From: Pelobates cultripes
Lineage: Eukaryota; Chordata; Amphibia; Anura; Pelobatidae
NCBI GenBank assembly: GCA_933207985.1
Contig: OW240915.1
Span: 275,268,325-275,332,324, forward strand
Length of the DNA: 64,000 nucleotides
Direction of reading: 5' to 3'
Positions 1 to 10,725 of the stretch are shown here, piece by piece. The notes beneath the pieces are model-generated. The model did not search any database. It saw only the letters and a list, made by a program, of their open reading frames with translations, and was not told the origin of the DNA. The stretch's first letter is position 1; each line of letters begins with the position of its first letter. Both the position numbers and the translations under genes were made by a program.

Positions 1-224
1 CGGCCCACTTGCACAGACATGCGGCTGGGGAAGCAGAGGACCCGGCAGAGCTCTATCTTGCAGCTCCACCGGGTTCCTCTCACGAGATCCGGAGCATTGC
101 CATGGCAATGACCGGATCTAGCGAGAGTGAACTCTAGCCCGAAGGTAAGACGGGAGGGGGGATATAATGCCTGCTTAGATTTTTTTTATTTGTTTATTTA
201 CCACCCCCCAACACAGAATCCCTT
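1..224. other. Unassigned GC-richer flank with a short palindrome
   Basis: No gene is visible. Positions about 78-126 form an imperfect inverted repeat: CTCACGAGATCCGG on the left pairs with CCGGATCTAGCGAG on the right, around a centre reading GCATTGCCATGGCAATG. The composition is unlike the AT-rich bulk of the window, which suggests part of a dispersed repeat. I cannot name the family. Confidence 0.4.
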
Positions 225-850
225 CTAAAATTTATACACAGCACCCACACACATTACACTCAGCACCCACACATCACACACAGCAATCTCAAACACATCA
301 TACACAGCACCCATACACATCACACTCAGCACCCACACATCACACACAGCACTCTCATACACATCACACTCAGCACCCACACATATCACACTCAGCACCC
401 ACACACACATCACACTTAGCACCCACACAGACATCATACTCACACACATCATACTCAGCACCCTCACACACATCACACTCAGCACCCACACACACACATC
501 ATACACAGCACCCACACACACATCACACTCAGCACTCTCATACACAGCACACTCACACACATCATACACAGCACCCACACACACATCACACTCAGCACCC
601 ACAGACACATCATACTCAGCACCCACACACACATCATACACAGCACCCACACATCACACACAGCACTCTCACACACATCATGCACAGCACCCACACACAT
701 CACACTCAGCACCCACACATCACACACAGCACTCTCACACACATCACACTCAGCAACCACACACATCATAATCAGCACCCACACCCACACACACAATACC
801 ACACCACAATCAGCTCACTCTACACACACGCAATACCACAAGCAGGCTCC
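225..850. repeat. Degenerate tandem array (CACACATCACACTCAGCACC-like units)
   Basis: About 620 bases are built from short units of the type CACACACATCA(C/T)ACTCAGCACCCA. Unit lengths vary, mostly near 12 and 20-25 bases, so the array is partly homogenised. Long frames on both strands across it (Val/Cys/Met-rich or His/Thr-rich) are by-products of the repeat and not genes. It is best called a minisatellite. Confidence 0.85.
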
Positions 851-1242
851 AAACACATGCACAATACTATTTCCTGGCATTTTTGTCTCCTGGTATCCAT
901 TTATAGAGACACCAGAGACAAGTTGCAAGGAAACACAGTGCAAGCATGTTATTAAATTTGCTTGCGCTGTGCAGAATACATGGCTTTTTTCTCATGCTAG
1001 AGCTCTTCAGCAGAGCTCTGCGCATGGTCTGCCCTGGAAGAGCATTGAACCAACATGTTCACTGTGAGAGGGGGCGGGTTTGTCATTAGTGATGACAAAA
1101 CACACCCTCTCTGCCTTGCCCCCTTCTTAGTGGGCCAATGTGATAAAAAAATGCCCGGACCGAATTTTTTTCCCAGTCCGGCCCTCCATTATACACAGAC
1201 CATTAAAAAAGGTAAAGAGGGAAGTCAAATTGAGGAGCAGTG

Positions 1243-1890
1243 CCTTGATGAAGTCATTAAGTTAGTGGAAATATGAAATGAAAAAAGAGGACAAAGAGGA
1301 GATAATACAGTGTAGTAAATATACTAATCTGAAAAAAAGATAGGATATAAAAATTAGCTCTAGATGTAGCAATTGGGCGGCACAATATCCGTCTGTGTAT
1401 GTGGGCCTGAAGTCTTGATCCAATGGAATATGGTTCAGACATGAAATGCAAACAAAACAAATAACACCAATATAGTGTAGTATATTGGATTACCAGAGTA
1501 TTGAATAAAATATGTAGGTGCACACTCATGTGTAATGGAGCCTTCTGGTGGCTCCTTGCATAAGGTCAGGAGTGGAATGATCCCCACTCTTGGATATACA
1601 GGCACATGGGTGTGAATGAGTTAAAATCCTCACCATGATGTAAAAACAGAAAATAAAATATAGTGCGCACTGTAAAATATTGGGTCAAGTACTCATTTGG
1701 TTCAGAGCAAAATTTGGTATTGCTCAATCCAAAGGCAAAGGTGTTTAGTTGCCCATCAAGAAAAACAATGCTTCAGCATCAGGATAACAGGAAGGCCAAA
1801 AGGTGATAAATATGTTAAAGCTTTATGTGAAGAAGAAGAATAAAAATAATAAAAATGCACACAATGCATTTCACCCGATAAATAGCCATT
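1243..1890. repeat. Degraded repeat, possibly a PLE-type terminus
   Basis: No coding capacity is seen. Around 1248-1276 the plus strand reads TTGATGAAGTC followed shortly by GGAAATATG. Around 1860-1890 there is GCATTTCACCCGAT. Both resemble worn versions of the hammerhead-like blocks seen elsewhere in this window. The stretch near 1570-1600 (GAGTGGAATGATCCCCACTC, then TTGGATATA) resembles 56222-56253 inside a 621-bp retro-insert. Membership of a PLE-derived family is an inference from these weak matches. Confidence 0.3.
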
Positions 1891-2337
1891 AAAAAAAAAA
1901 AGTGTATACTTTTTCTTTATCACTATTATTTATAATTCAATGGTTCTGTATCCCTTCAAAAAGTATAAAATCAGACAAATGGTATGCTATTGTCATTAAC
2001 CCCTTAAGGACTGAGCCAAATGTACATGTTGTGATGAAAACAAAAGGTAAACAAAACCTGGAATTTGACTATATGTCTGTTCAACCGTAATTCACCTTTT
2101 TACATTAAGTGCACTCACACTTAATATATATCATTTTATTCAGGGGAAACAGGTCATTTAACATAACATTTTTAGCTATGAAATATAATTTAATATGAAT
2201 AAAATATAAATAAATGGGAGAAAATAAGAAATGTTGTTATTTTTTTAGTTCTCCATGACATTTTAACTGTGAATGTCATAATACGGTTTGCTTTTACTGC
2301 AATAAAATACACGTTTGTATTCAGTGATGTCTCATGT

Positions 2338-2907
2338 GAAAAACAGTACCCCCTATGTACAGGTTTTATGGTGTTTTGGTAAGTTACAGCATCAAATATA
2401 GCATGTTACATTTTTCAGTTTATACATATTGAAATTTGCCAGATTAGTTATGTTGCCTTTGAGACCAAATGGTAGCCCAGGAATGAAAATTACCTCCAGA
2501 ATGGCACACCATTTGAAAAAGTAGATAACCCAAGGTATTACAAACGAGGTATGTCCAGTCTTTTCTAGTAGCCACTTAGTTACAAACACTGGCCAAATTT
2601 AGCATTCATATTTGTTTGTATGTGAAAAATGCAAAAAACTAAATTGAACACTAATTTTGGCCAGTGTTTGTGACTACGTGGCTACTAAAAAAAGAATGGA
2701 GATACCCCATTTGCAATACCTAGGGCTGTCTACTTTTGGAAATGGTATGCCATCATAGGGGTAATTCTCATACCTGGTCTACCATACGGTCTCAAAAGCA
2801 ATATAACCATTCGGGCAAATTTCAATGTAAAAAAAAAGGAAATTAATATCTTATATTTGACTCAGTAACTTTTGAAAACACCATAAAACCTGTACATGGG
2901 GGGTACT
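2338..2907. repeat. Long imperfect palindrome
   Basis: The arm at about 2341-2605 is the reverse complement of the arm at about 2647-2907, with a spacer of about 40 bases. Matching landmarks are GGCCAGTGTTTGT near the centre, ACCATTTGGTCTCAAA-type sequence mid-arm, and GTACAGGTTTTATGGTG at the outer ends. Divergence between arms is moderate, so the structure is not recent. It lies inside the TTAA-type element and is cut on its right edge by the solo LTR. Confidence 0.75.
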
Positions 2908-3989
2908 TGTAACGGACTGTTTTGCACACAAGGGGTAAAAACCGTTTAGGCGATCGGCCCCCTTTCCAGAGATACAGGCACAGCTACTGCAGAACACCAA
3001 ACTCCCGAACTGGATACAAAAAATAGCACTCCAACTCCCAAACTGGAACCTCCCAAATAGCTGCTAGCAGACGAACAGGAAAAGCAGACAATCAGCTTAC
3101 ACTCCTGGCAATCAGTCTCTAACAGCATACAGTGAATCCCCCCAAGAACGAGACAAGGCTCCGTGTTGAGGGTCAAGCAGTGGTCAGAGGTGCTGGTACA
3201 CCCAGCCTGCTTTTTATTACAGTCTTGCAAATACAGGACCGCCCACAGGGAGGTATAAAACAACCAATCACATCACAGTTACATCCCACATATTCCCTCC
3301 CCTTATCCTGAGAGGAAACTCAATTACACATACAGTTAAAACATACTTTCTACCCTACTTTCATAACTCTAAAACCATGCATCACATTCACATAAAATTA
3401 CATATTCACAATCAATCCATTCAGGGGAACAACATATAAAAAAATGGCATGAATCCGACCAGGGGTTCAAAAGTTAGTAAAAAGTATCTTTTGTACCCTG
3501 GCTGGCAGCATGGCTATCTGGCTCAAACAGGTTTTACAGAGCCCTCTATCCTGGACAATGGGGAAAGTAATCCAATTATGCAGGGATAGAGGCAGACTCC
3601 ATTGAGCACATGGGGACACAAAGACAGTAAAACACTTTAAAATACATCAGGTAAGACACCTTACATTAAAACTATACATTTAACATATCCCCAGATAGCT
3701 CAGGTCTGAGCGCGCATTATTAAGTGAATGGTGCTCAGACCACACGAATACAGTTTAATCGCCATGGAGCCAAAGTCTTTACAGTCAGTTTCATACGAAT
3801 GGGCTCCATGGGATTCCTATCTGGGGTATAATACATTCAAACAAATCTACCGAACCCCAGGCAGAAAAGCACGAATGAAGCTTTTCTGCAGGTAAAAAAG
3901 ATGTCTTTTAACAGGGGGCCATAAGCCAAAGGCAGCAGGCGAGCAACCAGGCTTCTCCAATGCAATGTGGCGAGATTGGTCTCGTCACA
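2908..3989. mobile_element. Solo LTR (about 1.08 kb) with 5-bp target duplication
   Basis: The segment starts TGTAACGGACTG and ends GTCTCGTCACA, so it has TG...CA termini. It is flanked by identical GTACT pentamers at 2903-2907 and 3990-3994. Across the gap the host repeat resumes in register (GGGGGTACTGTT, as in the sister sequence near 4195-4205 read on the other strand). This is the mark of LTR-retrotransposon insertion followed by LTR-LTR recombination. A TATAAA lies at 3254-3259 on plus and an AATAAA near 3213-3220 on minus, so the transcription strand is undecided. Five-base duplications fit Gypsy, BEL, Copia and endogenous retroviruses; the family is not assigned. Confidence 0.8.
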
Positions 3990-4394
3990 GTACTGTTACT
4001 TTGCCTAACACAAATATTAGTGTTTCAAAATAGTAAAATGTATCACAACAATTATATCGTCAGTGGAAGTACCGTTTGTGTGTGAAAAATGAAAAAAACT
4101 GCATTTTTACTGTCAATATCATCGTTGTGATCTGTGTTACTGTTTTTTTTTTAAACGCTAATATGTATGTTCAGCGAAGTCTCCCGAGTAAAACAGTACC
4201 CCCCCATGTACAGGTTTTATGGTGTCCTAGAAAGTTACAGGGTTAAATATAGGGCTTGCGAGCCAAATTCTCTGGACTTTCAGCCTGGGTTGTCAGGCAG
4301 GTCCCTCAAATTGTAATAAATAAAATGCCTTGATTATGTAAACATATTATATCAATATATTTGTAGAATTTAAATATGTATATATATATATATA

Positions 4395-4491
4395 GGTTCT
4401 TGTTAAAGTGCACTCACAGGACTCAATAATATTTCTAATCGTGCAGTTTATTCAAACATCAAGTAATACAAAGAAGTGTCGATGTTTCAGT
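4395..4491 (-). repeat. PLE-1 terminal repeat, sense copy
   Basis: This is the reverse complement of 5578-5674 with about nine or fewer visible differences. At its inner edge (4481-4515) the minus strand reads CTTGAAAAAAGTCC, GGCAA, GGACTGAAACATCGAC. That has the order core-stem-loop-stem-GAAAC expected of a hammerhead ribozyme, with a decayed core. Confidence 0.85.
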
Positions 4492-5193
4492 CCTTGCCGG
4501 ACTTTTTTCAAGACAGTTTGATGGTGTGAGTCATTTTACTAAATACACACTACTGAAACATGATTGGAGGGTGAAAAACAGAACTGAGGTTCAATTAAGT
4601 TTTAAGTGACGTGTATCATGTGAAAAGAATATCATGGGTGAGGCAATTATCAACCCTCACAGAAGTGAATAGTTAAGTGAGTGGTAATGTTGAGACATAG
4701 TGTCTATACACAATAAATGACATATTTACAACTATTTACATACATTGTATCATCATCTCCACAGCGAAAAAGCCAGGCTTCAATGGCCATGATATAAACA
4801 AAGCACTAATATATCCTGCTTATAAATGTCAATTATGATTATCCATGTATATTGTTACTATCATGATCACTGATTCCTCCTGCATTAACAACATGCAAGA
4901 TTATATTAATGATGTATCACAGCATTCATAACATATGTCTACCCTTAATCTATGTATTATAGTTTATAGTTATCACATAACATGTTAGTTTTATGAATGT
5001 TGAATCTATCCATATCATTATCAAACATAAGTTATAGGGTAAATAATTAATATAAGCATATATCAACAGGACACTGATAGCTAGACATGCTGAATACTGA
5101 ATTAGCAAAAAAGGAAGATCACCTAAACATTGCATTTTTTACAAAGGCTCAAACCTCTCTACTACCCTGAAAGAAATTATTGTATATTCATTA

Positions 5194-5580
5194 TTATCTT
5201 CTGGGTAAAAAGCAGTAAAGTGGGTTCTTCTCATTCAGTCCAAGGGGTGCCAGCGTTTCCAACGTATGGATCCAAAACGCCTCCCTTTGTAAGAGTAGTG
5301 TGTCCCGATTCCCACCTCTAGGTGGTTCAGGGACATGATCTATGCCCATGAACCAGAGTGAAGGTAAAGGGTGACCCAACTCCCAAAAATGTCGGGCAAC
5401 CGGAGTAGTTGCACATTGATTCTGAATAGCCATGCGTATAGTAGATCTATGCCCCCTCATCCTTTCTCTAAGGTCGTTGGAGGTCTTGCCCACATACACT
5501 AATCCACAGAGGCACATGATCTGGTATATGACAAAGGTAGTAGTACATGAGATTCTATGTTTAATCACAAATTTTTTACT
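5194..5580 (-). pseudogene. PLE endonuclease (GIY-YIG) fragment
   Basis: The frame encodes the C-terminal endonuclease of a Penelope-like retroelement, which nicks DNA to prime reverse transcription. Visible motifs in order are FVIYQIMC followed by LVYVGKT (the GIY-YIG core), RERMRGHR with the conserved Arg, HFWELGH, and the terminal block REAFWIHTLETLAPLGLNEK, diagnostic of PLEs. The first roughly 25 residues of the open frame (5661-5585) come from the fused inverted terminal repeat and are not native. There is no RT domain upstream, so the copy is dead although this part of the frame is uninterrupted. Divergent homology to the endonuclease at 35374-35760 shows two different PLE families. 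Confidence 0.88.
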
Positions 5581-5674
5581 GAAACGTTGACACTTCTTTG
5601 CATTACTTGATGCTTGAATAAACAGCACGATTAGAAATATTATTGAGTACTGTGAGTGCACTTCAACAAGAACC
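5578..5674 (+). repeat. PLE-1 terminal repeat, inverted copy fused to truncation point
   Basis: It starts ACTGAAACGTTGACAC exactly where endonuclease homology stops, and runs to AACAAGAACC before (TA)n. It matches the reverse complement of 4395-4491. The junction therefore sits at the GAAAC block of the hammerhead-like motif. Confidence 0.85.
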
Positions 5675-5741
5675 TATATATACTTATGGTCAGAGTTTGC
5701 ACCGAGGCATTAACAAGACCGGGAGCGCGGGACACGTGGAA

Positions 5742-5743
<2 letters not shown>

Positions 5744-5783
<40 letters not shown>

Positions 5784-5787
5784 TTAT

Positions 5788-5837
<50 letters not shown>

Positions 5838-5870
5838 TAGAGATAGATATATAGATACATATATGTATTT
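5744..5870. repeat. (TA)n microsatellite, interrupted
   Basis: Two pure TA runs (about 5744-5778 and 5799-5833) are separated by a T-rich stretch and followed by imperfect ATAGATA. It directly follows the PLE-1 terminus. Tyr/Ile-rich frames here are repeat artefacts. Confidence 0.95.
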
Positions 5871-7280
5871 ATAATGTCATTCTAAACGTATTTTGAATTT
5901 AATATATATGTATATTAATATCAAAATACAGTTAGAACAAATTAAAACTGGTATATAATGTTTTTAAATTTATTAATTTATTTTTAGTTTTCATTTTTTA
6001 AATTTATGTATTGATTATTTTTATTTTAAACCTTTCAAACCTTTAATAATTCAGCCAAGTCACTCTAGGCTATGCAAATAACAGCATGATTTTTACAGAT
6101 AAGTATATAATACATGCAAATATGAGCATTTAGGGGAACTATTTCATGTCACAGTGAATACCGCTTTATCAATATGCCCAAACATACACAAGATACATTT
6201 TGCTATCTATAATCCCCATTCCAAAATAAAATACAATAAACTCTGACTGAAAGAGTTGTGCTCGATTATAGTATATAAATAATTGTAAGTAAAATGTTGA
6301 AAGAGCATTTATATAAATTTACAAAATTATTAGCACCTGTTATTTTGAAATGTAATTTTTGCTTATGCTGTTTTCTTTCTTAAAAAAATAATCTCATAAA
6401 TCGCTGACTATTTAAACTATATTGCTTTTCTTTTCATCTTTCATATGGTGAATCTTAGGATTTAGATATGTATTGGGAAGATAATCAAAGCTACCAGAAA
6501 GAAACTAGTAATTTTGTAGCTGTAGAACGTGATAACATTGTGATACTGATGTTTATATTATTTAAATTATCTTAATTACACTTTATACAGAACTTGGCAT
6601 GAATTGGCATTGAAATACAAAAGTACAGTTTTTACCATGTTTTATGGCTTTTCAATCAAATGAATGAATACTACATGAAAAAAAATTATTTTAGGGTGGT
6701 TTAATAGACCATCTTTAAGTTGGCTCTAACTGATGGTAATCATTAATAAGATAAATACATAGAACAATTTTTGAAAGACAAACAGCCCAGTGGTGAGAAC
6801 CACCTGGGATACTGACAGTCAAAAAACAGGGAGAATTACCCACATAAATAGTGAAAATCTTAATATAATTGGTAAAAGCATAAATACTTTATTACATGCA
6901 CAAACACACAGAAATGTGAAACAACAATTGTGATAAGAGAAAAGTGTGGGTGAGAGAAAAAAAATCATTATATTAAAAAGGAGACATCTACTAAGCCTGC
7001 CTGACCTGTCCTGTATAGAAATGGGTGAGATTCACCCAATAATACAAAAAAAAAAAAGCAGTCATTCCAGTCACTATTTAAAAGTTACACTATTATAAAT
7101 AGAAAAAAATAGATAAATTGAATAGATTTGAATAGATTGAATTCAATAACTTGAGAATATACTTAAGAGTGTAGCTATTATGGAAAAATATGCAGTAAAC
7201 TATGGTGGTAAATATCCAGAGAAGATAGGAAGCAGGTCAATATATTGCCAGGATAATAAACTATCCAATGTATAAGTGTA
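5871..7280. other. AT-rich stretch, nothing identified
   Basis: No plausible coding frame, RNA gene or recognisable repeat family was seen. A small inverted repeat (CCCAGTGGTGAGAACCACCTGGG) lies near 6786-6808. The 6880-7080 portion is A-rich. Confidence 0.5.
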
Positions 7281-7412
7281 AACTGAACATAGAAACATGG
7301 AATGGGACAGCAGAGAAGAACCATTCGGCCCATCTAGTCTGCCCAATTTTTTTAAATACTTTCATTAGTCCCTGGAATTATCTTATAGTTAGGATAGCCT
7401 TATGCATATCCC

Positions 7413-8253
7413 GGTAATAGGAGTAGGTCATGTGTAGAGTCCCACAAAGGGAAACCAACATCAGGAGAGCTCCACTGTATAAGAAATGAGGAAGGGAGGC
7501 CCTACCTTTAATCAATCTAAGGATAAAAAGGGATATGCAAACAAAAAGTATAACTTGAAAAAAAGGGAGATCTACTAAACGGTGCCCAGCGGATCAATTG
7601 TCTGGAGTACTAGCTAGCATCTAAGTTCCAGTTCCCCTAGTGTCCGACTGACAGGAAGGTAGTGTAAACAAGGTTAGGGAGAGAGAATAAGCACAGGGTC
7701 CCAAGAGAACAAGGGAATGGGTAATCAGGTCTAAACGCAGATGAAAAACCTCACACAAAAAATAAATAATTAAATAAATCTCTCAATTCAACCTAAAAGT
7801 TACCTCGACACCGTGGTCTAACCACTAGTGTCCACCTGAACCAACTCTCCCTGCTAAAGTCTAAAGGCTCCTGGCGACGGCGTTTAGAACACGCTGAAAC
7901 GCGCGTCAAGCGTTTTCTTTTTCTTTAATCTCTGCACTCGGTAGCACTTTTTTATTTTTGTTACCACTATGGTTATTGATTTTTAGGTGTTTATTTATTT
8001 ATTTATAACTTTAGTAGGGAGAGTTGGTTCAGCTAGACACTAGTGGTTAGACCACAGTGTCGAGGTAACTTTTAGGGTGAATCGTTTACACTACCTTCCT
8101 GTCAGTCGGACACACTATTACCTACATATTTTGGAGGGTTACCCCCTCATTGGAGCTCCATATTAGGTGGTTACAGTGGTGCAGCTCATGAGCCCTTGAC
8201 TTGTATCCAGACTCCTGACCTGCACTCTGTTTCTTTATTTCTCCATTTTGTGT
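7413..8253. mobile_element. 841-bp insertion with 14-bp TSD and internal inverted repeats
   Basis: CTTATGCATATCCC occurs at 7399-7412 and again at 8254-8267, and joining the outer halves restores the LINE reading frame. The insert is therefore a discrete element. Inside it, 7639-7670 is the reverse complement of about 8084-8114, and 7791-7860 of about 8007-8078. The loop (7862-8006) holds CTGGCGACGGCG and GCTGAAACGCGCGTC, a worn hammerhead-like arrangement. A 14-bp target duplication points to target-primed retrotransposition. Inverted termini around a hammerhead-like block suggest a PLE derivative, but no coding sequence remains. Confidence 0.75.
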
Positions 8254-8819
8254 CTTATGCATATCCCACACATGCGTAAACTCCTTTACTGTGTTAACCT
8301 CTACCACTTCAGCTGGGAGGATATTCCATGCATCCACTACCCTCTCAGTAAAGTACTGTTTTCGGATATTATTTTTAAACCTTTGCCCCTCTAATTTAAG
8401 AATATGTCCTCTTGTTGTGGTAGTTTTTCTTCTTTTAAATATAGTCTCCTCCTTTACTGTGTTGATTCCCTTTATGTATTTAAATGTTTCTATCATATCC
8501 CACCGTCTCATCTTTCCTCCATGCTATACATGTTAAGTTCCTTTAAACTTTCCTGGTAAGTTTTCTGCCGCAATCCATGAACCAGGTTAGTAGCCCTTCT
8601 CTGAACTCTTTTTAAAGTATCAATATCCTTCTGGAGATACGGTCTCCAGTACTGCGTACAATACTCCAAGTGAGGTCTCACCAGCGTTCTGTACAATGAC
8701 ATGAGCACTTCCCTCTTTCTACTGCTAATACCTCTCCCTATACAACCAAGCATTCTGATAGCATTTCCTGCTGCTCTATTACATTGTCTGCCTACCTTTA
8801 AGTCATCAGAAATAATCAC
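8254..8819 (-). pseudogene. CR1/L2-type reverse transcriptase C-terminus
   Basis: Two overlapping minus-strand frames encode the thumb and C-terminal region of a LINE ORF2. The first (8819-8508) has LVRPHLEYCTQYWRPYLQKD and LKRVQRRATNLV, the standard block after the RT palm in CR1/L2 elements. The second (8511-8254) has RRWDMIETFKYIKGI and FTERVVDAWNILPAEVV, the usual C-terminal signature. One frameshift near 8510 separates them. The RT palm with the FADD box is absent. It is therefore a 5'-truncated, dead copy. Confidence 0.85.
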
Positions 8820-8935
8820 CCCTAAATCGTTGGGTTGGGTTATTATCTATATATAACACTAACCTAGGCTCTATGCTGTTATACCAATGCAAGAATTTGG
8901 CATCTGATGGATTTATATATATATATCTATATATA

Positions 8936-10402
8936 CACTGCTCAAAAAAAATAAAGGGAACTCTTAAACAACACAATGTAACTCCAAGTCAATCACACTT
9001 CTGTGAAATCAAACTGTCCTCTTAGGAAGCAACACCGAGTGACAATCAATTTCACATGCTGTTGTGCAAATGGGATAGACAACAGGTGGAAATTATAGGC
9101 AATTAGCAAGACACCCCCAAAAAAGGAGTGGTTCTGCAGGTGGTGACCACAGACCACTTCTCAGTTCCTATGCTTCCTGGCTGATGTTTTGGTCACTTTT
9201 GAATGCTGGCTGTGCTTTCACTCTAGTGGTAGCATGAGACGGAGTCTAGAACCCACACAAGTGGCTCAGGTAGTGCAGCTCATCCAGGATGGCACATTAA
9301 TGCGAGCTGTGTCAAGAAGGTTTGCTGTGTCTGTCAGCGTAGTGTCCAGAGCATGGAGGCGCTACCAGGAGACAGGCCAGTACATCAGGAGACATGGAGA
9401 ATGCCGTAGGAGGGCAAGAACCCAGCAGCAGGACCACTACCTCTGCCTTTGTGCAAGGAGGGACAGGAGGAGCACTGCCAGAGCCCTGCAAAATGACCCC
9501 AAGCAGGCCACAAATGTGCATCTGTCTGCTCAAATGGTCAGAAACAGACTCCATGAGGGTGGTATGAGGGCCCGACGTCAACAGGTGGGGGTTGTGCTTA
9601 CAGCCCAACACCGTGCAGGACATTTGGCAGTTGCCAGAGAACACCAAGATTGGCAAATTCACCACTGACGTCCTGTGCTCTTCACAGATGAAAGCAGGTT
9701 CACACTGAGCACATGTGACAGACGTGACAGAGTCTGGAGATGCTGTGGAGAATGTTGTGCTGCCTGCAACATCCTTGAGCATGACCGGTTTGGCAGTGGG
9801 TCAGTAATGGTGGCATTTCTTTGGGGGTGGCATTTCTTTGGGGGCCGCACAGCCCTCCATGTGCTTGCCAGAGGTAGCCTCACTGCCATTAGGTACCGAG
9901 ATGAGGTCATCAGACCCCTTGTGAGACCATATGCCGGTGCGGTTGGCACTGGGTTCCTCCTAATGTAAGACAATGCTAGACCTCATGTGGCTGGAGTGTG
10001 TCAGCAGTTCCTGCAAGATGAAGGCATTGATGCTATGGACTGGCCCGCCTGTTCCCCAGACCAGGTCTGGGAGGAGATCCCTCAGGAGACCATGCACAGG
10101 CGTTGTAGGGAGGTCATACAGGCACGTGGAGGCCACACACTACTAAGCTTCATTTTGACTTGTTTTAAGGACATTACATCAAAGTTAGATCAGCCTGTAG
10201 TGTGTTTTTCCACTTTAATTTGGAGTGTGACTCCAAATCCAGACCTCCATGGGTTGAAAATTTTGATTTCCATTTTTTTTTTGTGGGATTTTGTTGTCAG
10301 CACATTCAACTATGTAAAGAACAAAGTATTTCAGAAGAATATTTAATTCATTCAGATCTAGGATGTGTTATTTTTGTGTTCCCTTTATTTTTTTGAGCAG
10401 TG
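8936..10402 (+). mobile_element. Tc1-type transposon
   Basis: The ends are CACTGCTCAAAAAAAATAAA at 8936 and the complementary TTTATTTTTTTGAGCAGTG at 10384-10402. These are near-perfect terminal inverted repeats of about 27 bases flanked by TA dinucleotides, as expected for Tc1/mariner. The 1.47-kb length fits the family. The transposase inside is broken. Confidence 0.95.
9234..10150 (+). pseudogene. Tc1-type transposase, inactivated
   Basis: The reading starts at ATG 9234 ([20 protein letters not shown]), matching the usual N-terminus of this Tc1 lineage: a paired-type helix-turn-helix region then an Arg-rich GRPR-like segment. The first catalytic Asp is in LFTDESRF (about 9675-9700) and the second in DNARPH (about 9969-9986). 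Three in-frame faults are visible: TGA at 9666-9668 just before RPVLFTDESRF, TAA at 9966-9968 just before DNARPH, and a deletion joining DWPACSPD to QVWEEIPQE. That deletion removes the NPIEH segment carrying the third catalytic acid. The frame also runs past the expected C-terminus after ARGGHT. The copy cannot encode an active enzyme. Confidence 0.92.

Positions 10403-10429
<27 letters not shown>
10403..10429. repeat. (TA)n run between Tc1 and the YR retrotransposon
   Basis: A pure TA run of about 26 bases. The far side of the YR element (16381 onward) also begins ATATATAG, so the element appears to have integrated within a TA repeat. Confidence 0.9.
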
Positions 10430-10433
<4 letters not shown>

Positions 10434-10555
10434 GTGAAGGGCTCATGATAGTGCAGAAGATACGAACACTGATAAGTGTGGGATGGTATTAAAAGAGCAA
10501 GTCGGTTGTGGTGTGCCGGAACAGACGATGAGGTAGGCCTGCAAATAAAGAGGGC
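10430..10555 (-). repeat. Split direct repeat B2
   Basis: Near-identical to 10726-10851 in the same orientation, both running from TTGTGTGAAGGGCTC to AAATAAAGAGGGC. It is the outer 3' terminus of the element on the minus strand. Confidence 0.95.
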
Positions 10556-10616
10556 CCACCATGATGAAATGTATGAGAAAAAGGAGTTAATGAATGAGGA
10601 GTGGGTGGGAGGGTGA

Positions 10617-10725
10617 TGCAGCGCTGACCTCGAACGGTATGGAGCCAGGTAAGGGGTATCCCTTAAGTAGGGAGAAGGTGAGTCATACGCCCCTCCCACA
10701 ATTACAGGCCAAAAGGCCTTAATAC
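10617..10725 (-). repeat. Split direct repeat A2
   Basis: Matches 16272-16380 over 109 bp with one visible change (C versus A in GGTATC-CTTAAG). It lies directly against B1 without spacing. Confidence 0.95.

Larger units (their letters stand above)
1996..4260. mobile_element. TTAA-flanked non-autonomous DNA element with internal palindrome
   Basis: The left end is TTAACCCCTTAAGGACTGAG, the same terminal motif as three other elements in this window. TTAA targets with CCCCTTAAGG-type ends fit piggyBac-like (or Kolobok-like) non-autonomous families. No transposase frame is present. The interior holds a 570-bp palindrome, and the block GTACAGGTTTTATGGTG recurs at 2358-2374 and 4207-4223. A 1.08-kb solo LTR has split it. 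The right terminus is not clear; 4260 is where recognisable family sequence stops. Confidence 0.55.
4378..5690 (-). mobile_element. Penelope-like element copy 1: 5'-truncated, inverted terminal repeats
   Basis: Read on the minus strand, the element begins with a terminal repeat in inverted orientation (5690-5578), runs straight into a GIY-YIG endonuclease coding region (to 5194), then a 3' non-coding region, and ends with the terminal repeat in sense orientation (4491-4395). The two 97-base repeats are near-identical reverse complements. The reverse transcriptase is entirely missing. PLEs are known for terminal repeats in direct or inverted orientation and for 5' truncation. Both ends run into (TA)n. 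Confidence 0.85.
7285..8840 (-). mobile_element. CR1/L2-type LINE, 3' portion, interrupted by an insertion
   Basis: Minus-strand coding for the end of a non-LTR reverse transcriptase lies at 8819-8254. The same frame resumes at 7412 after removal of 7413-8253 (WDMHK continues into AILTI). The 3' end lies near 7285 with the sequence CATAGAAACATGGAATG. The 5' part is missing beyond about 8840. Jockey-superfamily elements such as CR1 are typically 5'-truncated like this. Confidence 0.8.

Noticed and set aside
225..802. Overlapping minus-strand frames of 141 and 107 codons rich in Val, Cys and Met, and a plus-strand His/Thr-rich frame
   Set aside because: They lie entirely in a simple tandem array and translate the repeat; no start context or motif supports genes.
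2946..3263. 105-codon minus-strand frame with a hydrophobic, Ser-rich stretch
   Set aside because: It falls wholly inside the solo LTR and shows no motif.
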